This document shows, piece after piece, positions 58,174 through 64,000 of a stretch of 64,000 nt of DNA; within the stretch, counting starts at the first letter, position 1; each line of letters starts with the position of its first letter. The stretch comes from Acidobacteriota bacterium. Its GTDB lineage: Bacteria; Acidobacteriota; Terriglobia; Bryobacterales; Bryobacteraceae. Under the pieces are notes generated by a model. The model was not told where the DNA came from, searched no databases, and was given only the letters and a program-made list of their open reading frames with translations. A program made the position numbers and the translations under genes. The stretch covers positions 124,001 through 188,000 of the forward strand of contig JACTMJ010000008.1 of the NCBI GenBank assembly GCA_014584705.1, given 5' to 3'.

Positions 58174-60477
58174 ATGAACTCCACGCCGCTGAGCCGGAGA
58201 AACATTCTGGCCTCCACTCTGAGTGTGCCCGCCGCCGGGCTTCTTGCACCGAATCCGGCATCCGCAAGGGCGGAAACGAACGACAGAAGCACCTACACGG
58301 TGGTGACACCCGGCACCCACCCCGGCATCATCTTTAGCGCCGCCGAACTTCCGGCTCTGCGCAGGCGCGCCCAGGGGACGGGGCTGGCGGCCGAGGCCTA
58401 TCAGCGCGTCCGCGCAATGGCGAACGAACCGATAGACGCGAATTTGGAATTGAAAGACCTCGTGGGGAGGCGCGGTGTCGCACTCGCCGCCGCCCTCGAA
58501 GCGACGGCGCTGGTGTACCAGATCGAAGAGGACCGGAGCGCCGCCGAAAGGGCGATCGCGCTCTTCGAGAAGATCGCCCTGGGTGTGGACTCCGCCGCAT
58601 TCTTCAAGCAGGTTGATAGCGACTTCTTCGCGACCGAGCATTGGCCGAAAGCCCTGGCCTTCGCATGGGACTGGCTCTACTCCGCGATCCCCAAAGTGCG
58701 GCGCGCGCCCTTGCTGGCGGGGCTGGAAGGCTGGTCCGCCGCACTCTACCAGCACACGAATGCGTGGTGGTGGAAAGAAGCCACCTACAACTGCGGAGCG
58801 ATTCCCGTGGGTGCGCACGGCCTGCTATTGACCGCGATTCGGGGCGAGAGCAAGCATCCGCAATGGGAACACTGGTTCGCGGAGGCGCTGCGGAAGATGA
58901 GCCGGAACTATTTTCCGCTCACCTGGCGCGACAACGGCCTGTGCAATGAGGGCCCGGGGTACGCGCACTATCACAAGAATTGCACGCAGTTCGCGGATGC
59001 GCTCCGCCGCACGGGCGGGCCGGATTGGCTCGCAACCTCGGGCGCGGTGAATGCGATGCACTATCTGCGCCATCAATGGATGCCGCAAGGCCGCTGCGCG
59101 ACGGTGGGCGATAACACGGAGTATGGCCGCCGCGTGTTTCAGGCGATCTATTTGCTGGGCATCCGCGAAATGCGGGACGCGGCGGGATTGTGGACCTTTG
59201 AGAAGTACGCGGATCGCCGCCGCACCGAAGCGTTCCTGCAATTCCTCTACTGTCCCGACGACCTGAAACCCGTCTCGCCAGCCGAACTCCGGTTGCCGAC
59301 CTCGCACTACTTCGAGTTCGACAGGAATCGCGCGGGCTACCTGTTCGCGCGCAGCGAATGGGGGAGCGAGCGGGCGCATTGGTTCGCTTTCTCGACACGC
59401 TACGAAAATGCCAACCACGCCCACTACGACATGAACAGCTTCGCGTTCACGGCGTTCGGCGAAGAGTTCGCGGCGCACACGAACATCTACCCATACCAGG
59501 ACCCGCTGCACGGGGCCGACCTCGAACACAACATCGTCATCATCGACGAAGGCGGCATGGCCGTGGCCGATAACCCCGGCTCGGCGGGCGACGACGGTTC
59601 CATTCTTGGCTATCTCACGGGCTGCGGCACGGGGGAGTTCGCCGACTATGTTCGCGGCGATGCGCGCCGCTCCTATGCGGACCGTTCCGTCCGTACGGAC
59701 AAGCCCGCGATCCAAGCCGATCGCGCCGCCGTCTTCGTGAAGGCGGGGCCGAACCCCTACGTGGTGCTGGCGGACGATATCCGAAAGGATGACGCGGAGC
59801 ACGACTACCGCTGGCAGTGGTACACCATGGCGCACGAGATCGCGGGCGAAGGCACCGTGGCGAAGCCGTTCCGCATCCGAGGGAAAGCGGCGCGTTGCAA
59901 GATTGCGTTTCTCGCGCCGGAGCAACCCCGCTTTGAGTTCCAGGTAGTGCCGAACAAAGAGCCGCGGCGAACGGACCGCTGGGGTCTGCTTCGCGTCCAC
60001 CTGCGCTCGGTCTCCGCGCACTATTTTGCTATCGGAATCGCCTGGGACGACGGCGCGGCGGAGCCCTCGGTGGAGCCTGGCCCGGCTGTTTCCGGCGCGT
60101 CCGGGGCGAAGAGCCTGCTTGTGAAAGGGGACGGATTTGAAGACCTGATCGTCTGGCAACCGGGAGCAACGGGCAGACTCATTCGCTGCGGCGAGTGGGA
60201 ATCGGACGGGCTCATGACGGTTGTACGAGGCCCCATCGGTGGCCAGCCCACGGCCTACCTTCTGGGAGATGGCACAACTCTCCGCCGGGGCGGCCTCTCC
60301 CTGGTGGATGCGACGTCGGTCTGTTCCGTGAGCGCTGATGGAGGCCACGTGGTGGTGTCGCCGGCGCGGCGAGCGGAGGCCGGTGAAGAGCCGATTCGCC
60401 CCTCGGGCGGGTTTTGGAAACCGACGCCAAGCGCGGAAATCCGCGATGCGTGGGGTCCCATCCCGAGACGGGTTTGA
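58174..60477 (+). CDS. Tat-exported heparinase II/III-like polysaccharide lyase family protein
   Basis: 767 residues from the ATG at 58174, chosen for GAGGAAAA upstream and because SRRNILASTLSVPAAG then forms a twin-arginine signal. An N-terminal alpha-toroid (WPKALAFAWDWLYSAI, WWWKEATYNCGAIPVGAHG, CNEGPGYAHYHKNCTQF) is followed by a beta-sandwich typical of heparinase II/III (RAGYLFARSEWG, ANHAHYDMNSFAFTAFGEEF, DLEHNIVIIDEGG). The conserved His, Tyr and Glu of the lyase fold are visible in these stretches. It would cut uronic-acid-containing glycans by beta-elimination. Substrate is unknown. Confidence 0.88.
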   Translation: MNSTPLSRRNILASTLSVPAAGLLAPNPASARAETNDRSTYTVVTPGTHPGIIFSAAELPALRRRAQGTGLAAEAYQRVRAMANEPIDANLELKDLVGRRGVALAAALEATALVYQIEEDRSAAERAIALFEKIALGVDSAAFFKQVDSDFFATEHWPKALAFAWDWLYSAIPKVRRAPLLAGLEGWSAALYQHTNAWWWKEATYNCGAIPVGAHGLLLTAIRGESKHPQWEHWFAEALRKMSRNYFPLTWRDNGLCNEGPGYAHYHKNCTQFADALRRTGGPDWLATSGAVNAMHYLRHQWMPQGRCATVGDNTEYGRRVFQAIYLLGIREMRDAAGLWTFEKYADRRRTEAFLQFLYCPDDLKPVSPAELRLPTSHYFEFDRNRAGYLFARSEWGSERAHWFAFSTRYENANHAHYDMNSFAFTAFGEEFAAHTNIYPYQDPLHGADLEHNIVIIDEGGMAVADNPGSAGDDGSILGYLTGCGTGEFADYVRGDARRSYADRSVRTDKPAIQADRAAVFVKAGPNPYVVLADDIRKDDAEHDYRWQWYTMAHEIAGEGTVAKPFRIRGKAARCKIAFLAPEQPRFEFQVVPNKEPRRTDRWGLLRVHLRSVSAHYFAIGIAWDDGAAEPSVEPGPAVSGASGAKSLLVKGDGFEDLIVWQPGATGRLIRCGEWESDGLMTVVRGPIGGQPTAYLLGDGTTLRRGGLSLVDATSVCSVSADGGHVVVSPARRAEAGEEPIRPSGGFWKPTPSAEIRDAWGPIPRRV

Positions 60478-60550
60478 GCGGGTTCCGGGCCCGGCGGGAT
60501 GCCGGACGAAGGGCACTAATCATTGCGGCGCGCTTGGGCGGAAATGCGAC

Positions 60551-60988
60551 CTATTCGTCTTCCTCTTTCCAAGGTAGTCCGCGCATCAAACCTTCCGCCA
60601 GGAGTTGGGCGCGGGTAGCCGCGACCGGGTTCACCCGGTCCCAAGCCGGGCATTGCGGGCAGGAAGTCCCCTCGGCATAGTCAATGCCTTCTTCGTGAGG
60701 GCAGCCGGCAATGGCCTTCAACATGGCCACGCTGGCCGCGGCATGTTCTTCCATGAGAGCGAGAACGCGCTTACGGACGGAGAGATCGTCCCGAATATCG
60801 CCGCCGGCCGTGAAGATCCGCTCAAGGATCACCGCTTCGACGCCTTCCGCGCGTTGTAGGCCGATGGCGACCTTGGTGGCATGGGTATCGTCCGGTCCGT
60901 AGTAGGCGACGGTGAGAATCGGGTAGCCGCGAAAGCCGCGCTTCGCTTTTTTCCAGACGGGATCTTCAGATTTTTTCCGAAAGCGCAT
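60551..60988 (-). CDS. conserved hypothetical protein with Cys motif
   Basis: 145 residues with AGAAGGAA before the ATG. An N-terminal half of beta-alpha type (WKKAKRGFRGYPILTVAYYGPDDTHATKVAIGLQRAEGVEAVILER in part) precedes a helix and the motif CPHEEGIDYAEGTSCPQCPAW, where three Cys and a His could bind a metal such as zinc. I have seen comparable hypothetical proteins in several phyla but no function is assigned. No operon partner is evident. Confidence 0.75.
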   Translation of the reverse strand: MRFRKKSEDPVWKKAKRGFRGYPILTVAYYGPDDTHATKVAIGLQRAEGVEAVILERIFTAGGDIRDDLSVRKRVLALMEEHAAASVAMLKAIAGCPHEEGIDYAEGTSCPQCPAWDRVNPVAATRAQLLAEGLMRGLPWKEEDE

Positions 60989-61041
60989 GTTCCTTCTCTA
61001 CCACGGAGAGACGATGATCGGGGACAATCCGCACACGCGGC

Positions 61042-62814
61042 TCACTCCCCGTGCGCCGGCGCGCTTCTCCGCGTTTCCGCCTGGACGGATGCGTTTTCTC
61101 GGTCGTCCAGAATCTGACGTGCGCGTACAATTGCCACGCGGACGTTTGCGCAAAGATTCTCCGCCCCTACAATGGCCTGGAAATCCGCATTGCTCATCAG
61201 TTCCAGCGGTTGCGGGCGCATCCCGCAAAGGAGCATCACCCTTCCGGAACGTCGCAGCGCCTGCGACAGATTCGCGATGGCGTGGATGCCGGTGGCGTCG
61301 AGAGCCGTCATGTTGCGAAGGCGAATGATGACAACGTAGGGCAGGCTGGGGAGATCTCTCTCAACGATTGCGAGCTTCGCGGTGGAGCCAAACAGAAATG
61401 GACCGTGTATCCGGTAGAGCGCCACCTCCGCCGGAATCTCATTCAGTTGAAGGCTGTGTTGTTCCCCTTCGGACACGTCTTCAGGAGTGATTCTCGAAAC
61501 GGTTGTCGTCTGGGTAACGCCGCGGATGAAGAGCAGCACCGCCAGAACCATGCCGGCTTCGACGGCAACCGTGAGGTCCGCGAGCACGGTGAGGGCGAAG
61601 GTGACGGCCCAGACGGCGATATCCGTCCAACTGAGACGAAGGATCGCTCCGATCTCTTTCCACTCACCCATGTTGTAGGCAACCGTGAACAGAATCGCGG
61701 CAAGCAGGGCGAGCGGAATGTGTTTCGCAAGGGGGGCGGCGAAGAGCAGGATCGCGAGGATCACAAGAGCGTGAATCATGCCCGCCATTGGCGTCCGCGC
61801 GCCGGCGCGGACGTTCGTTGCGGTGCGGGCAATGGCTCCTGTGGCGGGTAAGCCACCGGCCAGTGGCGAAACCATGTTGGCGAGACCTTGCGCGACGAGT
61901 TCGACATTGGGGTTGTGTCGGTCTCCGCTCATTCGGTCGGCTACCACCGCGGAGAGCAGGCTCTCAATCGCACCGAGCATCGCTACGGTGAGCGCGGGTG
62001 AAAGCAGGCCAAACATCAGTTCCGGACGAAACTTTGGCAAATGGAACTCGGGGAGGCCTGAAGGAAATTCCCCAAACCGGCTGCCGATCGTTTCGAGGGG
62101 CATCCCAAAAGTAAAGCTGGCGAGTGTTCCTATGAACAGCACCACCACCGCGCCGGGTATTCGCGGAGAGAATCTTCTTATCAGAAGGATGGCCACCAGG
62201 GCGATGGCAGCGGTACCGGCGGCCCATGGATTCACCGTATGCCATGCCTGAGCCAGCGCCCACATGCGATCCAGAAAACGGTCGGCGGACGGGGCGGGGT
62301 GCAGCCCGAAGAAGTCCTTGATCTGGGTGCTGGCGATGAGGACGGCAATTCCATTCGTGAACCCGATGACAACGGGGCGCGGGATGTAGGCAATCGCGGA
62401 GCCCAAACCGGTAAGGCCGAGCAGAAGGAGAATCACTCCAGCCATCAGCGTGCACATATAGAGGCCGTCCAGACCATGAGCGGCCACGATCCCGGATACG
62501 ACAACCACAAAGGCCCCCGTCGGGCCGCCAATCTGCACTCTTGACCCACCGAACGCGGAAATCAGGAAGCCTGCCAGTACGGCGCAGTAGAGGCCCGAAG
62601 CCGGTGGAACGCCGGAGGCGATGGCGAACGCGAGGGCGAGAGGGAGCGCGACCAGGCCGACCGTGAGTCCGGCGGACAGATCATGCAAGAACGTGGGGAG
62701 ATTGTAGTTTGAGAAGATTTGGAACGACTTGGGAAGCGAATCTCCCCAGAGCCGCAGACGGGCGGCAAGCGCGCGAGGCGGCCACTGCATACGGAACCCC
62801 ATGCGTGCGTTCAT
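61042..62814 (-). CDS. SulP family anion transporter with STAS domain
   Basis: 590 residues from the ATG at 62814; upstream ATGs to 62880 are possible but run through a leader hairpin. The transport domain has about twelve helices with LSAGLTVGLVALPLALAFAIASGVPPASGLYCAVLAGFLI (in part), GPTGAFVVVVSGIV, and NMVSPLAGGLPATGAIARTATNVRAG. The C-terminal STAS domain is seen in YRIHGPFLFGSTAKL and MTALDATGIHAIANLSQAL. SulP proteins carry sulfate, bicarbonate or dicarboxylates; which cannot be told. A sulfatase elsewhere in the window makes sulfate plausible. Confidence 0.95.
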   Translation of the reverse strand: MNARMGFRMQWPPRALAARLRLWGDSLPKSFQIFSNYNLPTFLHDLSAGLTVGLVALPLALAFAIASGVPPASGLYCAVLAGFLISAFGGSRVQIGGPTGAFVVVVSGIVAAHGLDGLYMCTLMAGVILLLLGLTGLGSAIAYIPRPVVIGFTNGIAVLIASTQIKDFFGLHPAPSADRFLDRMWALAQAWHTVNPWAAGTAAIALVAILLIRRFSPRIPGAVVVLFIGTLASFTFGMPLETIGSRFGEFPSGLPEFHLPKFRPELMFGLLSPALTVAMLGAIESLLSAVVADRMSGDRHNPNVELVAQGLANMVSPLAGGLPATGAIARTATNVRAGARTPMAGMIHALVILAILLFAAPLAKHIPLALLAAILFTVAYNMGEWKEIGAILRLSWTDIAVWAVTFALTVLADLTVAVEAGMVLAVLLFIRGVTQTTTVSRITPEDVSEGEQHSLQLNEIPAEVALYRIHGPFLFGSTAKLAIVERDLPSLPYVVIIRLRNMTALDATGIHAIANLSQALRRSGRVMLLCGMRPQPLELMSNADFQAIVGAENLCANVRVAIVRARQILDDRENASVQAETRRSAPAHGE

Positions 62815-62851
62815 CCGCGGCCAGCCTACCTCACGAAATCGAAAGATCGAA

Positions 62852-62874
62852 TTGCGGAGAGCGAAGCTCCGCAA
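62852..62874 (-). other. hairpin in the SulP leader
   Basis: TTGCGGAG (62852-62859) and CTCCGCAA (62867-62874) pair perfectly over 8 bases with a 7-base loop, upstream of the SulP start at 62814. It may be a leader structure or part of the end of the gene upstream. Confidence 0.4.
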
Positions 62875-62908
62875 CAGCATTTAGGATCGCACATTCTCCG
62901 ACAGACGA

Positions 62909-62951
62909 ATCGCGCCGGGAGTTCTCCTTCGCGGAGACCGCCCGGCGCGAT
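62909..62951 (-). terminator. long two-stem hairpin after the Gfo/Idh/MocA gene
   Basis: ATCGCGCCGGG (62909-62919) and CCCGGCGCGAT (62941-62951) pair perfectly over 11 bases, and inside TCTCC (62923-62927) pairs with GGAGA (62933-62937). It begins about 26 bases after the stop at 62978. No U-tract, so intrinsic or Rho-assisted termination remains open. Confidence 0.6.
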
Positions 62952-62977
62952 GATGGTTGCATCTTCGGAAGTATCTT

Positions 62978-64000
62978 CTAGGCCCAGGTCCAGCCCTTGC
63001 GAACGACGGGTTTGAGGTACTTGTTCGCGCTCTCGTTGTTGGTGAAGCGCATCTTTGCGGGATCGTATTCGAGTTTGCCCTCGCTGCGGATTGCGGCTAC
63101 GCCCAACAGCATCCACTCGACGAAGGGCGATGCCACGTTGAAATTCGAGCAGGCCTGCTCGCCGCCTTTGCAGGCGCGAATCCAATCGTTGTAATGGCCG
63201 GGAGAACGCGTGAGGACCTTGTCCGGGAACTTGTAATCCGCCATTCTCGATACGGGAATCAGGCGCGTATCCTCGCCGTAGGTGCCGGTGGTCAGCATTC
63301 CCTTGTCGCCGATGAACAGGCTGCCGTTGGGGCTGGGCGTGCGGGCATTCGGGTTCTTCTGGACCTCCAGGAATTTCTCGTAATTGAAGACGTCGCCGAC
63401 GTAGGGGCTGGTCTCGGCCGGAGGGGCGCTGCCGCGCGGAACCGGCACGGACGGCAGATCTCCGATCAGTTCGCCCGCCGGAACGCCCGGAATCTCCGGC
63501 TGCTGCTTCATTCCGTCATACCAGAAGAGCTTCACGGCCGGCATGGAGCCGCGCGCGGGAAAGTCGAAGCGGGTGACGGATTGGAGGGGGAACTGGAAGC
63601 TGCTGACGCCTTCGCGTTTGATGCACTCGACGCTGGTGGGCGAGCCCAATTGCAGCGCCAGATTCGGAGCGCCCAGAATGTGGCAGGCCATATCGCCCAG
63701 CGCGCCGCAACCGAAGTCAAAGAACCCGCGCCAGTTGAAGGGGAGGTAGAAGCCGAAAGCGCCGGGCTTGCCGGTGTCCGGCCCGGCGGTAAAGGGGCGG
63801 TTTTCCGCGAGGCCCAGCCAGACGTCCCAATCGAGCGTGGCGGGGATGGCGGTGGGCGCGGGAATCTCGGTGACGCCCTGCGGCCAAACCGGGCGGTTCG
63901 TCCAGGCATGCACTTCCGTCACGTTGCCGATCTCGCCGTCCCAGATCATCTCGGCGGCCTGCCGGGTGCCTTCGTTCGAGTAGCCCTGGTTGCCCATCTG
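62978..64000 (-). CDS. Gfo/Idh/MocA family oxidoreductase, N-terminal part beyond the right edge
   Basis: The minus-strand frame is open through base 64000; the residues before GNQGYSNEGTRQAAEMI are missing, so the visible Met is internal. About 340 residues of the C-terminal substrate domain remain: VTEVHAWTNRPVWPQGV, RPFTAGPDTGKPGAFGFYLPFNWRGFFDFGCGALGDMACHIL and late MLLGVAAIRSEGKLEYD and KGWTWA. The Rossmann and EKP parts, and any Tat signal, lie outside the window. The sequence pattern resembles the large, often Tat-exported enzymes of Acidobacteriota and Planctomycetota acting on glycans. Confidence 0.92.
   Translation of the reverse strand, partial: QMGNQGYSNEGTRQAAEMIWDGEIGNVTEVHAWTNRPVWPQGVTEIPAPTAIPATLDWDVWLGLAENRPFTAGPDTGKPGAFGFYLPFNWRGFFDFGCGALGDMACHILGAPNLALQLGSPTSVECIKREGVSSFQFPLQSVTRFDFPARGSMPAVKLFWYDGMKQQPEIPGVPAGELIGDLPSVPVPRGSAPPAETSPYVGDVFNYEKFLEVQKNPNARTPSPNGSLFIGDKGMLTTGTYGEDTRLIPVSRMADYKFPDKVLTRSPGHYNDWIRACKGGEQACSNFNVASPFVEWMLLGVAAIRSEGKLEYDPAKMRFTNNESANKYLKPVVRKGWTWA

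Noticed and set aside
58825..60516. 563-codon minus-strand frame over the lyase gene
   Set aside because: Shadow of the heparinase-like gene, which has a Tat signal, ribosome site and family motifs; the antisense product is Arg/Val-rich without motifs.

Overview
The window reads as a piece of a high-GC bacterial chromosome, most likely Acidobacteriota of the Bryobacter/Solibacter type. The taxon is inferred from gene content: a roughly 1150-residue TonB-dependent receptor with an N-terminal carboxypeptidase-regulatory-like domain, two Hanks-type Ser/Thr kinases (one with PEGA repeats, one with TPRs and a paired ECF sigma factor), several Tat-exported Gfo/Idh/MocA, sulfatase and lyase enzymes, and M61 and M14 peptidases. 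No rRNA, tRNA, CRISPR array, insertion sequence or prophage was recognised. Coding density is high apart from two roughly 1.1-kb gaps that share a short TGTGGAC-rich repeat.

Layout. 1-10 kb: 5'-half of a citrate synthase cut by the left edge, a Tat-exported sulfatase, a large unrecognised protein with a Cys-rich C-terminus, and the TonB-dependent receptor. 10.5-15.7 kb: a five-gene plus-strand cluster (Tat-exported oxidoreductase, 50-residue membrane protein, Sec-exported RraA-like protein, Tat-exported enolase-superfamily dehydratase, BASS transporter) that looks like an extracytoplasmic sugar-acid pathway with an importer. 15.7-28.5 kb: ECF sigma/TPR kinase pair, purC-cvpA-gph, an EAL phosphodiesterase, nfeD-qmcA, two lipoproteins, a tandem GNAT acetyltransferase, yjbQ and an FAH-family hydrolase.

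28.5-36.4 kb: a protein quality-control operon clpB-hsp20-lon behind a heat-shock-like promoter with a degenerate CIRCE-like element and a structured leader, closed by a strong hairpin, then a polytopic membrane protein. 36.4-48.2 kb: sugar-phosphate-isomerase-like TIM barrel, a complete second citrate synthase, a CoA-binding protein, the PEGA kinase, ftsY, ribD-ribE, an M61 peptidase and aguB-aguA (agmatine to putrescine).

48.2-64 kb: M14 peptidase, fabG, a UbiD-family decarboxylase, a second unrecognised Cys-rich protein with a hydrophobic segment, a nuoB standing alone, a lipoprotein whose start codon overlaps that of a divergent CPBP protease, a small protein with a promoter at its start codon, a Tat-exported heparinase II/III-like protein, a Cys-motif protein, a SulP transporter, and a Gfo/Idh/MocA enzyme cut by the right edge. 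Taken together: an aerobic heterotroph equipped to take glycans apart outside the cytoplasm, with much kinase signalling. Several genes without a Shine-Dalgarno have a -10-like hexamer 5-8 nt before the start codon, which suggests frequent leaderless transcripts. The strongest candidate for an undescribed system is the exported sugar-acid cluster at 10.5-15.7 kb.
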